DNA of 64,000 nt from Roseiarcus sp963751165 (GCA_963751165.1 CAVVTP010000025.1:1-64000), one strand, 5' to 3'; counted from the first letter of the stretch, positions 54,062-63,247 are shown. Notes: generated from the letters alone by a model not told the origin. Numbers and translations: made by a program.

Positions 54062-54169
54062 CAGTCCTCCACGCTCTCACGCCAGGGGCGAGAGCGGCCT
54101 CTCATACTCGAAATCTCGTGCCGGACAAAAGCAGTCCGAGTAACCCGCGACGGGCCGGAAGGGTTGCTT

Positions 54170-54760
54170 TCAGACCAGCTTGTTCGCGCGCAGGTAATTA
54201 TAAGCCTGAATGATCTCGCGCAATTTGTCCTCCGACGACCGGTCTCCGCCGTTCGCGTCCGGATGGTGCCGTTTGACCAGATCCTTGTAGCGAGCCTTGA
54301 TCTTCGCTTGGGTCGCCTGGCCGTCAAGCTCCAGCGTCATCAGCGCCTTGAGCGCAAGCGCGTTGTAGCGGGGCGGCGCCTCCGGCTGTGCCTTTCCGCG
54401 CACGCCTCTGCGGCGGGCGGCGCGCGCCTCTGCAAATACCGATTCATCAACGTGACTTGAAGCCGCCCGCGCGCCAAGTTTCCAGGTCGGGCGGTGGCCG
54501 ATCGCGTCGGCTTGGCGGAACTTCGCCATCAACTCGTCGTCCATGCCGCGGAAATAGTCATAGGATGCGTTGTATTCCCGCACATGGTCCTTGCAGAAGA
54601 ACAAATATTCGCCCTCCCGCTCCCGGCCCTTGGGCGCCCGGAATGCGCCTTCCGCCTCGCAACCGGGATGGCAGCAGGGCTTCTTGACGGCGGCCTTGTC
54701 GGGCGCACGCTCGGCCGGTTTCACCCGAATGCGATCGAACAGGCGAGAATTCAAATCCAT
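54170..54760 (-). CDS. J-domain (DnaJ-like) protein
   Basis: A 196-residue protein. Residues 1-80 hold a cysteine pair (KKPCCHPGCEAEG) and FFCKDHVREYN, which together look like a zinc site. The C-terminal J domain (from about 130) has the HPD motif in KRHHPDANGGD. It probably serves as an Hsp70 co-chaperone of unknown target. The start is set at MDLNSRLF; the frame continues upstream only through a tandem repeat that contains the ribosome-binding site. Confidence 0.9.
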   Translation of the reverse strand: MDLNSRLFDRIRVKPAERAPDKAAVKKPCCHPGCEAEGAFRAPKGREREGEYLFFCKDHVREYNASYDYFRGMDDELMAKFRQADAIGHRPTWKLGARAASSHVDESVFAEARAARRRGVRGKAQPEAPPRYNALALKALMTLELDGQATQAKIKARYKDLVKRHHPDANGGDRSSEDKLREIIQAYNYLRANKLV

Positions 54761-54802
54761 GCTCTGACCTTTATGGGCGTCGCTCTGACCTTTATGGGCG
54801 TC
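54761..54802. repeat. Tandem 21-bp duplication covering the J-domain gene leader
   Basis: GCTCTGACCTTTATGGGCGTC occurs twice in a row at 54761-54781 and 54782-54802. On the minus strand each copy carries aaaggtcagagc, the likely ribosome-binding site just ahead of the ATG. The duplication is perfect and hence recent. Confidence 0.85.
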
Positions 54803-54933
54803 GCCGGCTCCAGACAAGACCCTTCCCGCTCGGGGCGGCGAACCCTGGCAAGTGGCCGGTAAAAATGCGCATTCGGTCGAGAATCCCTGATACGCTATTT
54901 AGTATCGATATAAGCTAAACGGGAGATCCGTGT

Positions 54934-55203
54934 GTGACGATGGGAGATAGAATTGCCGCCCGTTTGACGGAAGCGCTGGCTCCATCCTTTCTTGACGTCA
55001 TCGACGAATCGGGCCGCCACGCGGGACACGTCGGCGCGCGCCCGAGTGGCGGCACGCATTATCGCGTAAGGATTGTTTCGGCGAAATTCGGCGGCCTCAG
55101 CCGAATTGCGCGACACCGCATCGTCTACAGCGTGTTGCCGGCCGAATTCGCCGACGGTTTGCATGCGCTCGCTATCGACGCCAAAGCGCCAGAAGAGCCA
55201 TGA
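54934..55203 (+). CDS. bolA: BolA family protein
   Basis: An 89-residue protein of the BolA fold. The sequence HAGHVGARPSGGTHYRVRIVS and the helix-turn-like RHRIVYSVLPAEF are characteristic; the conserved His residues bind Fe-S clusters with monothiol glutaredoxins. It starts at GTG 54934 or ATG 54940. It is divergent from the J-domain gene, as in many Hyphomicrobiales, and its stop overlaps the next ORF. Confidence 0.93.
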   Translation: MTMGDRIAARLTEALAPSFLDVIDESGRHAGHVGARPSGGTHYRVRIVSAKFGGLSRIARHRIVYSVLPAEFADGLHALAIDAKAPEEP

Positions 55204-55835
55204 CTGCAACCGGCCAACCCGAGTCCTTCGGTCCGTACGCCTTCAGGCTGTCGCCGGCCGAGATGGAAGCGGCTGCCGCCCGTTTCGGCTTGCGCTCGGC
55301 GCTTCGCGGGGGGCTCATTGCGGGCCATCTCGCTCCGCTCGCGGCTTTCATGCTCCTTCTGCTGTTTGCCTCCATCCTTGCCTTGACCGGCTTCATCAGC
55401 CGACGCGCCGGCGAAGCCATTGTCCTGCTCAGCGCAGCAGCTTTCATGACCCAGCGCCTGGCGACCCATTCGCGCATCTGGCGCGTCCGCGTCCTCGCAC
55501 GAACCGCGATCGCAAGCCTCGAGGCCGACAAGGCCATGACAGCGAAGATTGACGACATGGGCGTGACGCTCGAGACCGGGGAGCGGTCGCGGAGGCTCGA
55601 CTACATCGACTGCGAGGAGGCCGAGGATGCCGGCGGTCTCGTCTACCTTTGGCCACGTGACGGCGTTCCGGTCGTCCTACCGGCCCATGTGCTCGGCGAG
55701 GGCGAGGCGAGGCGTCTCGTTGCGCTGATCCGGCAGCGGATAAGCGGGGGAAGCGTCATTGCTCACCCCTGCGTCAATGAAAGCGGGCGAGGGGGTTCCC
55801 GGAGGGAGGCGAAATCTGACTCGAGGGAGGGATGA
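55200..55835 (+). CDS. Two-helix membrane protein, YcxB-like
   Basis: A 211-residue protein with two membrane helices at about residues 43-65 and 71-90, followed by a cytoplasmic domain containing MTAKIDDMGVTLETG and PRDGVPVVLPAHVL, which resembles the YcxB-like C-terminal domain. The ATG overlaps the bolA stop. The last 25 residues are Ser/Arg/Gly-rich. Function unknown. Confidence 0.7.
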   Translation: MTATGQPESFGPYAFRLSPAEMEAAAARFGLRSALRGGLIAGHLAPLAAFMLLLLFASILALTGFISRRAGEAIVLLSAAAFMTQRLATHSRIWRVRVLARTAIASLEADKAMTAKIDDMGVTLETGERSRRLDYIDCEEAEDAGGLVYLWPRDGVPVVLPAHVLGEGEARRLVALIRQRISGGSVIAHPCVNESGRGGSRREAKSDSREG

Positions 55836-57107
55836 TTGAGCCACCCAAGTTTCAGTTTGTAGACAGTGCGGCCAAGGCGCTCATCGTGGCGTTGATCGAG
55901 CGGGTCAATGCGCGGGCGGGAGAGAAGGCGGCAGCCGCGGTTCGCGCGAGGATCGCCGAATTGCAGACGAAGCTCAACTGACTGCCGAAGACGCCGAACA
56001 ACTCGAGCCTTTCGCCGAGCCAGGAACCACAAGCGAACCGAATTCGCGAAAAGCCGCGGCAAACGGAAGCCGCATCCGGGTCCGCATCGGCGGCTCGATC
56101 CAATCCGACGCATCGGCGCGATGTCTTGGCGAGCCTGTGCGGGCATTGGGGGGCAGACTTTTCGGAGCCCGCACGAGCCTTGCGAGGCCGATGATTGGAT
56201 CGACATCCCGACGATTGCGTCCGAGATCACGAGGGTGACCTGCATGGGGGTAGGTGTCCCTGCTGGGGTCCGGCGGGGCTGGAGCCGGGCTCGCCGTTCG
56301 GCCCCAACCCGCGCGCCTTGGTCATTTACTTCGCTTCACCCGGGGCGTCGCCTTCGAGGGGCTGTCGCGCCTGATGCGCGCCCTGTTCAGCCTTTCCAAC
56401 AACGAGAGCGCGCGGGTCAACATATTGGGGGGCGCGCCAACGCTTTGCCACGGCGAGGGCCGCCATCCGCGCCAAGCAGTTGAACGGAACCGTGATCTGC
56501 TCCGCTGAGGGTAGGCAGGCGCATCACGTGCTTGCTGACCCATCCCTGCCGCTCCAAGGAGGCGGTCGGCGACGTCCGCCCGCAGATGTGGCTGGCCGAT
56601 CGTTATGGTGGCCAGGCGGGCTGGGCCGAGGACCAGGAACCCTTTCTCGCGCATCTCCTGCGCGACAGCCAATACGCCATCGATTAGGGCGCCGGCGTCT
56701 TCGCGGCGGCGCTTCGTCACTTCATCCGCGTGGCTTGCGACGAAGTGGAGCGGCGCGACACATGGAACGACGACACGCTCGACCTCCGCAGGCGACGCCT
56801 CGAAGCCGAACTCGACCGGGCCTTGGCTTCTGCCTCCGCCCCCACCCATCCGGCCGGGGTCAAGTGGAAAGGCGCGATCGAAAAGCTCCGCCCTAACCTC
56901 TTCGTCTCCATGTCCAACCGCAACGTCCCCGGACCAACAACAAATCCGAGCGCTCGCTGCGCCCCCCATCGAAAGATCACCAACGAGTTCTGCTCCCAAT
57001 GGAGCGCGATCCAATACGGTCCGCGTGCCGACAATCCATCGGGCTCTCCAGCCATCCGAGACGTCTGCGCTCTTACGCCTCCCGCTATCCTCGCCGCCAC
57101 GGGCTGA
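55832..57107 (+). pseudogene. IS66-family transposase (TnpC) remnant
   Basis: Across several frames this reads as a degraded IS66 TnpC. The sequence starts near 55832, and around 55980 there is PKTPNNSSLSPSQ. Then come GSPFGPNPRALVIYF, GLSRLMRALFSLSNNE, RAAIRAKQLNGTVICS, MWLADRYGGQAGWAEDQEPF and finally HPAGVKWKGAIEKLRPNLFV to a stop at 57107. There are multiple stops (for example just after DSQYAID) and frameshifts, so it is long dead. It lies directly left of the integrated phage-like element. Confidence 0.8.
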
Positions 57108-57384
57108 ACAATCGATTGTCTGTCTTGCGACCAATTCTTTGCTTTTATTGGCGCTCCCAAGGGGACTCGAAGCCCTGTTTTCGCCGTGAGAGCGTGGATA
57201 AGAGACATCTCGACAATCCACGCCGGTCCCTAGCTGTCCATCAAGCCATTGACTCAAAAAGCTTCGACTCTCTACGCGTCCGCTCTTGTCTATAGGCGTC
57301 CGCCCGCATATATTGGACAAAAATTGGACACGGCAGAATTTTCGCCGTCGTTGGGCGGAAACTAGAAAGAGAGGAATTTTCGCG

Positions 57385-58776
57385 GTGGCAAAATCCGTTC
57401 GCAATCCGAAGATCGACAGCCGAACTGCACGCGCAAAGTTAAAGCCGAGCGGCAAGCCATATTGGGACGATCTTGGGGACAGGCTGCACCTGGGATACCG
57501 GAAAGGGAAGCACGAGGGTGTTTGGGTGCTTCGCCGCTATCTTGGCCTCGTCCTTGTGAAGGACAAGCTCACGGGAAAGTACGCCGTCGAGACGATCGGG
57601 ACCGCCGATGACCTGGCCGACGCGGACGGTGTCAAGGTTTTGACCTTCCACCAAGCGCAGGACATGGCGCGCGAGCGCGTCAAGCAGATCGCCGAGGAAG
57701 CACGCATCGCGGCCCTCGGGCCCGCCGTCACCGTGCGCGACATCGTCGAGGAGTATCTCAAAGGACGCGAAGCGCGCGAAGAAGGCTATCGCGGCGAGTC
57801 GAAGGGGCAAAATGAAGATGGCGCCAAGCTCAGGGGTTTGAGAAGGGACGCTCGTTCGCGACTTACGAAGCATGTCGATAAGGAGCTGGCCGCGAAGCCG
57901 CTGGCAGCCCTCACGGAAGACGACCTCGCCAAGTGGCGGAGCAGCTTGGCACAGACGCTCGGTTCCCCGCAGCGCGTCGTGAGCGACTTCAAGGCGGCGC
58001 TGAACGCCGCGGCGAAGCGGCACAAGGCCAAACTGCCCCCAAACTTCCGGGAGACGGTCAAGGACGGCTTGGCGAAGGCGGACGCTGCTTCGGCCACGGC
58101 CCGTGAGGCGCAGGTCCTGACCGACGGCGACGTGCGTAGAATTATCTCCGCGGCAAGGGAAGTCGACGCGGAAGGGGATTGGGGAGGCGACCTCGCGCGC
58201 GTGATCCTCGTGCTTGCCGCGACTGGCTCGCGGTTCTCGCAAATCATTCGGATGACCGTCGCCGATGTCCAGGCCAAGCAAAAGCGATTGATGGTCCCTA
58301 CCAGTAGGAAGGGCAGGGGCACGAAGCAAAAGACCCACACAATGGTTCCGGTCGGCGACGACGTTCTGGACGTGCTGAAGAAGGCGACGGCCGGCCGCAA
58401 GGGTCACGAGCCCTTATTCCTGCGTCCGCATTGGAAGCAAGTTGGCCCGGCCCGCTGGGAGAAGGGCGAGCGAGGCCCTTGGTATGCCGCCGCCGAATTG
58501 ACACGCCCATGGGCCGCGATCGTTGCACGGGCAGGGCTGGCGACAGGAACGATTCCGTATGCTTTCCGGCACTCTTCGATTGTGCGCGGCCTCTGCGCTG
58601 GCCTGCCCGTGCGTCTAGTCGCGTCGCTACATGACACGTCCTCGGCGATGATCGAGAAACACTACGGACATTTTGTCGACGACGCTTTGTCCGAGCTCGC
58701 GGCCCGCGCGGTTGTCCCGCTGACGACGGCGCCGGCGATAGTGACGCCGATCGAGAGCGCGAGGGCTGGGCATTGA
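57385..58776 (+). CDS. Tyrosine-type integrase
   Basis: A protein of 463 residues from the GTG at 57385 (gagagg upstream), or up to 496 from an ATG at 57286. The catalytic domain contains ATGSRFSQIIRMTVADV (first Arg), the Lys of KGRGTKQKTH, AFRHSSIVRGL (HxxR-type box) and the final Tyr in MIEKHYGHFV. The N-terminal half has a core-binding SAM-like domain. It marks the left end of the element. It inserts and excises phage or island DNA at a specific site. Confidence 0.92.
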   Translation: MAKSVRNPKIDSRTARAKLKPSGKPYWDDLGDRLHLGYRKGKHEGVWVLRRYLGLVLVKDKLTGKYAVETIGTADDLADADGVKVLTFHQAQDMARERVKQIAEEARIAALGPAVTVRDIVEEYLKGREAREEGYRGESKGQNEDGAKLRGLRRDARSRLTKHVDKELAAKPLAALTEDDLAKWRSSLAQTLGSPQRVVSDFKAALNAAAKRHKAKLPPNFRETVKDGLAKADAASATAREAQVLTDGDVRRIISAAREVDAEGDWGGDLARVILVLAATGSRFSQIIRMTVADVQAKQKRLMVPTSRKGRGTKQKTHTMVPVGDDVLDVLKKATAGRKGHEPLFLRPHWKQVGPARWEKGERGPWYAAAELTRPWAAIVARAGLATGTIPYAFRHSSIVRGLCAGLPVRLVASLHDTSSAMIEKHYGHFVDDALSELAARAVVPLTTAPAIVTPIESARAGH

Positions 58777-59405
58777 GCGAAGAGGCAAATTCTGGCGAGC
58801 TGTTTACGCCGGAAATCGTGCATAGCCTTTTGAAGCAGGTGCTCAAGGGCTCTCAGCATGTCCCCGCTCGCGAAAGCGAACGAATCTTTATGCTCGTAGG
58901 AGACCTCAACGTAATAAAGAGACTGGCAACATATCGCTCAAGTATTGATCCAGAAGTGATCGAGTCCGCAACGCACCTAGCGTCAGCGATCTCAAATTTA
59001 ACGAAATACTTGCCCATGATCAGGCAAGAATACGCCGGGGTGCTCCAATGCGTGGAGGACTCGCGCTGGCCGGCCGCAGACGCTCAAGCCGACCTCGACG
59101 CGATTGACGCACTCGTTGCCGCGGCTCGCACCGTCGCTGAACGCGGTCTCCTGTCGCACTCGCCCGCCCTCGCGCCCGCACCGGCTGTTGCGCGTTGGAC
59201 AGGAGCCGCGCGCCCGCTCATGAACATATTCAAAAAGGCGATAGACGGCGCTTCCACCGAAGCGGGATACAGGTTCATTCAGGCCGTGATCCCGCAAATC
59301 GCCGGAGAAGCCCCAACTTTGGAGGCGGTCAAAACCGAATTAAAACGGGGCCGTGACAAAAACAGGGGCGAAGAAAGAAGCAACTTGCCCCACGGGCAAA
59401 ACTGA
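58773..59405 (+). CDS. Hypothetical protein following the integrase
   Basis: A 210-residue mostly helical protein without signal peptide or membrane helix. Its TTG start overlaps the integrase stop (TTGA), so it is translationally coupled. It is poorer in GC than its neighbours. No family recognised. Confidence 0.6.
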   Translation: MSEEANSGELFTPEIVHSLLKQVLKGSQHVPARESERIFMLVGDLNVIKRLATYRSSIDPEVIESATHLASAISNLTKYLPMIRQEYAGVLQCVEDSRWPAADAQADLDAIDALVAAARTVAERGLLSHSPALAPAPAVARWTGAARPLMNIFKKAIDGASTEAGYRFIQAVIPQIAGEAPTLEAVKTELKRGRDKNRGEERSNLPHGQN

Positions 59406-59481
59406 AAGCAATTTGCCCTAATACCGATCTATCCCAGTCACGTCTATATCCGCTCTTGTTCTTAAGAACACGGAGCGTTGG

Positions 59482-59724
59482 ATGGAACCCGTCTACACTA
59501 TCCCTGAATATTGCGCCGCCGAGAAGGTTTCTCGGTCGAAGCTATATGACGAGTGGAAGCGCGGCGATGGTGTCGAGTTTTTCCGCCGGGGAAACAAGAT
59601 CCTCATCTCGCACGAGGCGAGACTCCGCTACCGTCAGAAGCTGGAGCAGAGAGCACGCGAGGAACGAAGCGCTGTTCTCTGTGGAACGGACTCGCTGGCT
59701 GGCGCGGAAACGCGCGCGGCCTAA
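59482..59724 (+). CDS. Small helix-turn-helix protein, excisionase-like
   Basis: An 80-residue DNA-binding protein. Its first half, YTIPEYCAAEKVSRSKLYDEW followed by FRRGNKILI, has the winged-helix pattern of MerR/AlpA-type excisionases. Near the integrase such proteins usually direct excision. The C-terminal 30 residues are charged and less typical. Confidence 0.7.
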   Translation: MEPVYTIPEYCAAEKVSRSKLYDEWKRGDGVEFFRRGNKILISHEARLRYRQKLEQRAREERSAVLCGTDSLAGAETRAA

Positions 59725-59727
59725 TCG

Positions 59728-59937
59728 GTGCTTCGCCGAAAAGCATCGGGGCCCGTCACCGTGTCGGTGAACAGGCCCCGCGCGATTGATCAAGCTCGCC
59801 AGCAGATCAATCGCGAAGCTACGCTCGACAGAGCCAAGTTTCAAGCGGATTTCGTCGCGCGCCGATTTGGGCTCGCGCTGCCCGTCGCTCGCGCGGTCGC
59901 CGAGCATCCCTTTCCGATCGGAAGGGCGCGGGCATGA
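59728..59937 (+). CDS. Small hypothetical protein
   Basis: A 69-residue frame beginning GTG, with a short helical segment (AIDQARQQINREATLDRAKF). An in-frame GTG at 59761 is an alternative start. It overlaps the next gene by four bases (ATGA), which supports translation. Function unknown. Confidence 0.45.
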   Translation: MLRRKASGPVTVSVNRPRAIDQARQQINREATLDRAKFQADFVARRFGLALPVARAVAEHPFPIGRARA

Positions 59938-60509
59938 ACGCCTTCTTTCCCCGCAGCTCGATCGCTGAAGATGTGGAGGAGCGCTTCGTCGACCTGCCGG
60001 ACATGCGGTGGGAAACGTTCGCTTGGTTTCTGGCCAAGGGCGTCCCGTCGCCGGCGCTGGTCCATCCCGAGTTGCCGAAAATCGCCCGGGTAACCTTCAG
60101 CGGCGGCCATTTCGACTTCGGAGACGACGACGGCAACGACGGCGTGGATGCGATGATCCTGCTTGCCCGAAATGCGATGGGCGAAGCGGCGGATCTAGTC
60201 GCCTGGACATTGAGCCCGCGTCGCTGCGCTGCACATTGGGGTGTCGTGTCACTCCTCGGCGAAGAGAGCATCTACGCCGTCCGCCTCGACCCATCCGGTG
60301 CATTGCCGGTTCATCGGACCGCTTTTGGATGGCTGAAGGCGGAACGCAGCGGCGTTGTCATCCTTGAACCGAAACGGGCCGCACTTGCGCTGTTCAGCAG
60401 CGGTCCGTTTGCGACCGAAGACAACGATCATGCTCGGGAACTTCGTGGGCTCTTCGGCCGCTATGTTCCCCGCGTCATCGTGCCCAGGCTGGCGGAGGCG
60501 CTCCGATGA
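59934..60509 (+). CDS. Hypothetical phage-type protein
   Basis: A 191-residue protein with a Trp-rich N-terminal segment (MRWETFAWFLAKGVPSPAL), an acidic stretch (FDFGDDDGNDGVD) and SPRRCAAHWGVVSLLGEESIY. Found in a row with a helicase and a replication-type gene, so a role in replication is possible. No domain is recognised with confidence. Its stop overlaps the helicase start. Confidence 0.65.
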   Translation: MNAFFPRSSIAEDVEERFVDLPDMRWETFAWFLAKGVPSPALVHPELPKIARVTFSGGHFDFGDDDGNDGVDAMILLARNAMGEAADLVAWTLSPRRCAAHWGVVSLLGEESIYAVRLDPSGALPVHRTAFGWLKAERSGVVILEPKRAALALFSSGPFATEDNDHARELRGLFGRYVPRVIVPRLAEALR

Positions 60510-62014
60510 GCGACCTCTTCGTAAAGCAGGGCCGCGGGCTGCGTCCGCTGCGTCCGCCTCAGGAGCGCGCCGTTGAGGCGGTCCGGACATCTTTTGCGGC
60601 TGGCCATCGGCGTCCAATGCTTCAGGCCCCGACGGGCTTCGGCAAGACCCTGACGGCCGCGCATATCATCCAGCGCGCTCTCGACAAGGGCAACCGCGTC
60701 GCCTTCTGCGTTCCGGCCCTGTCGCTCATCGATCAGACGGTCGCCGCGTTCGGGGCAGAAGGGATCGACTGCGTCGGCGTGGTGCAAGCCGCACACTATC
60801 TGACCGACTATTCGCAGCCCGTTCAAATCTGTTCTGCCCAGACGCTCGCTCGGCGCCGGAAGCCGGACGCCGAACTCGTGCTTATCGACGAAGCGCATTT
60901 GGCCTTCAAATCGAATCACGAGTGGATGGCAGACCCGGATTGGAGGAAGATTCCCTTCATCGGGTTGTCCGCCACGCCCTGGACCCCCGGGCTGGGCAAC
61001 CACTATGACGACCTCATCATCGCGGCTCGGACTGGCGAACTGATCGAGGCGGGCTATCTGTCGCCCTTCACTGTCTTTGCCCCGAGCCAGCCGGATCTGT
61101 CGGGCGTGCGCACCGTTGCCGGCGACTACCACGAAGGCGAACTCGCCGAGGCGTGCGACAAGGCTGAGCTGGTCGGCGACGTGATCAAGGAATGGCATGA
61201 GCGCGGCGAGAACCGGCCGACCCTCTGCTATGCCGTAAACCGCGCTCATGCGAAGCATCTCCAGGAGCGGTTCATAGAGGCCGGGATCGCGGCCGAATAC
61301 ATTGATTGTTTCACCGATCGCCCGGACCGCGAGCGCATCTTCGACCGGTTCCGCCGCGGCGAGGTCCGCGTGATTTGCAACGTCGGAGCCTTGACCGTCG
61401 GCATCGACCTCGACGTCCGCTGCATCGTCGACGCGAAGCCGACGAAATCCGAGATGCTGTTTGTCCAGACCATCGGCCGCGGCCTGCGGACGGCTGAGGG
61501 GAAGGACAGGCTCATAGTTCTCGACCATGCCGGCAATCATCTCCGGCTCGGCATGGTGACCGACATTCATCATGACCGCCTTGACGATGGAGAACCTCGG
61601 CGACGCAATGCGGAGCCTGACGAGCGGTCGGAACCGCTGCCCCGCCTATGCGATGCGTGCAAGGCGGTTCTGCCACGCCAGGCGATCCGCTGCCACGAAT
61701 GCGGCGCGATGCATGAGGCAAAGTCCCATATCGTCCACCAAGACGGCGAGTTGGTCGAATTCGGCTCCGGCCGAAGGTCGATCTTCAACCCGACCATGGA
61801 GGACAAGGCGGCGCTTTTCGCCGAACTCCAGTGGATCGCGCAGGATCGCGGATATGCCACCGGCTGGGCCGCGCACAAGTACCGGGAGAAGTTCGGCGTG
61901 TGGCCGAACGATCCCCGAGTGAAGTCTGCCCCTCCGAGGCCGCCCAGTTTGAAGACCAAGAACTGGATCCGATCGCGCCAGATCGCGTTCGCTAAGATGC
62001 GCGCTCATGGCTAA
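60506..62014 (+). CDS. Superfamily II DEAD/DEAH-type helicase
   Basis: A 502-residue helicase: motif I APTGFGKTLTAAH, motif II LIDEAHLAF (DEAH), motif III LSATPW, and in the second domain TIGRGLRTAEG. A zinc-finger-like CDACKAVLPRQAIRCHECG lies at about residues 380-400. The type is common in phages and islands of Proteobacteria, where it acts in DNA replication. Its stop overlaps the next gene. Confidence 0.92.
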   Translation: MSDLFVKQGRGLRPLRPPQERAVEAVRTSFAAGHRRPMLQAPTGFGKTLTAAHIIQRALDKGNRVAFCVPALSLIDQTVAAFGAEGIDCVGVVQAAHYLTDYSQPVQICSAQTLARRRKPDAELVLIDEAHLAFKSNHEWMADPDWRKIPFIGLSATPWTPGLGNHYDDLIIAARTGELIEAGYLSPFTVFAPSQPDLSGVRTVAGDYHEGELAEACDKAELVGDVIKEWHERGENRPTLCYAVNRAHAKHLQERFIEAGIAAEYIDCFTDRPDRERIFDRFRRGEVRVICNVGALTVGIDLDVRCIVDAKPTKSEMLFVQTIGRGLRTAEGKDRLIVLDHAGNHLRLGMVTDIHHDRLDDGEPRRRNAEPDERSEPLPRLCDACKAVLPRQAIRCHECGAMHEAKSHIVHQDGELVEFGSGRRSIFNPTMEDKAALFAELQWIAQDRGYATGWAAHKYREKFGVWPNDPRVKSAPPRPPSLKTKNWIRSRQIAFAKMRAHG

Positions 62015-62609
62015 GCCGCGCAACTCTATTTCAGAAGCATGGGCCGCGCGTTCCATCGAGATGCTGGAAAGCCCGGCCTATCGCGCCCTCAGCTTGTCGG
62101 CGCATCGCGCGCTGTCGCGCATCGAAATTGAGTTCGCTCACCACGGCGGACAGGACAACGGCAAGCTCCCCGTCACGTATGACAACTTCTTTGAGTACGG
62201 CATTCGCCGTTCCTCGATCGGCCCGGCGCTAGCCGAATTGGAGGCGCTCGGCTTCATCGAAATCACGGAGCACGGCAAGATGGCGAGGGCGGCTGAATAC
62301 AGGAGACCGAACAAATTCCTGCTCATGTCGCGCCCGAAGCAGAAGGGAGTTGAGGCCGTCCACAAGTGGCGACAGTTCAAGACGGCGCAGGAGGCACAAG
62401 CAGCCCTCGACGCCGACCGCCGCCGCCCCGAAAAGAAAAAGTCGCCAGTACCGAAACGGGACTGTTCACCAGTACCGAAACGGGACTGCAAGGGCAAAAT
62501 CGCCAGTACCGAAACGGTACCACTACGAATGTCCGAAACGGTACCACTATCTATATCTCGGGTAGGGACTGAGCAGAAAGGGAGAAGAGACGCGGGGCAG
62601 GGCGGCTGA
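62007..62609 (+). CDS. Replication-type winged-helix protein with a repeat-bearing tail
   Basis: A 200-residue protein. Residues 25-110 resemble a winged helix (SLSAHRALSRIEIEFAHHGG, then LPVTYDNFFEYGIRRSSIG), as in phage and plasmid replication proteins. The C-terminal 55 residues are low-complexity and coincide with four copies of a dyad DNA motif; copies 1-2 translate as PVPKRD and copies 3-4 as (S/M)-x-E-T-V-P-L. Because the same DNA is read in two frames, the tail seems to be shaped by the DNA site rather than by protein function. Confidence 0.75.
   Translation: MAKPRNSISEAWAARSIEMLESPAYRALSLSAHRALSRIEIEFAHHGGQDNGKLPVTYDNFFEYGIRRSSIGPALAELEALGFIEITEHGKMARAAEYRRPNKFLLMSRPKQKGVEAVHKWRQFKTAQEAQAALDADRRRPEKKKSPVPKRDCSPVPKRDCKGKIASTETVPLRMSETVPLSISRVGTEQKGRRDAGQGG
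62445..62545 (+). repeat. Four-copy dyad array (GTACCG-AAA-CGGTAC type)
   Basis: Copies: CCAGTACCGAAACGGGAC at 62445-62462 and at 62469-62486, CCAGTACCGAAACGGTAC at 62503-62520, and GTCCGAAACGGTACC at 62531-62545. Copy 3 contains the perfect inverted repeat GTACCG-AAA-CGGTAC; the others are near-perfect. Start-to-start spacing is 24, 34 and about 27 bases. Looks like an iteron or operator array. Confidence 0.8.
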
Positions 62610-62627
62610 CAGACAGACAGCGCCGCC

Positions 62628-62673
62628 GCGACGACCGCGCCTACCGGCCGGCGACGACCGCGCCTACCGGCCG
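62628..62673. repeat. Tandem 23-bp duplication followed by a T run
   Basis: GCGACGACCGCGCCTACCGG plus CCG occurs twice in a row (62628-62650, 62651-62673) and is followed by ATTTTTTCTAG. The junction forms CCGGCCGG. The T run could end transcription of the replication-type gene. The 62674-62869 remainder holds no gene and probably carries the promoter for 62870. Confidence 0.65.
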
Positions 62674-62869
62674 ATTTTTTCTAGCGCTTTCCTGAGCCGC
62701 GTTTCTCACATTGCTTCCAGGGCTCGAAACCGTCGCCTTCGCCCCGGTAAGGCGAAAACGCGGACAGCGACGGACGCCAATACACAAACAAATACAATGA
62801 TCTTTGCGTAAGTTTCGGGCATAATGTCCAATGTTTGTACAATAAGGCTATCTGGGAAGAGGGGATTGA

Positions 62870-63247
62870 ATGGTGTTTGAAGCCGCCATTGACGCGCCAG
62901 CAAACGCCGTTGAAGCGCCTCGCCGCTGCCGAAAGCGGACGCTCACGAAAATCAACTCTCGCACGATCCTCGGAAAGCGCATCGCCGAACTGACCGCGCT
63001 GTTCGCCGACGCTGTGAAGGCCGACGAGATATCGCCGCTGTTGCGGCTGAAGATCGATGAGGCCGCACAGTTGAAGGCGCTCGCCGAGCTTGCCCGCGGC
63101 GACTACATGCGGGACCGGCGAGGAACGCTTGACGATATCGTGAGGCTTGAGCGCAAGGCTGATCTCGCTGTCAAGGCACTGGGTATCGTGGAAGGCAAGC
63201 CGAGGTCGCCGACGCTCGCCGAGGTCCTGGGGATGCCGCGCGTATGA
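62870..63247 (+). CDS. Hypothetical phage protein before the terminase
   Basis: A 125-residue, mainly helical protein with a basic start (RRCRKRTLTKINSRTI) and acidic-amphipathic middle (KADEISPLLRLKIDEAAQL). The place, two genes before a large terminase, and the basic N terminus fit a small terminase subunit, but the sequence does not prove it. It has gaagagggg ahead of the ATG and overlaps the next gene. Confidence 0.65.
   Translation: MVFEAAIDAPANAVEAPRRCRKRTLTKINSRTILGKRIAELTALFADAVKADEISPLLRLKIDEAAQLKALAELARGDYMRDRRGTLDDIVRLERKADLAVKALGIVEGKPRSPTLAEVLGMPRV

Noticed and set aside
62445..62545. Dyad repeats as a CRISPR or as a protein-level repeat
   Set aside because: Units are 15-18 bases with irregular 6-16 base gaps, and they are read in two frames, so neither explanation fits.
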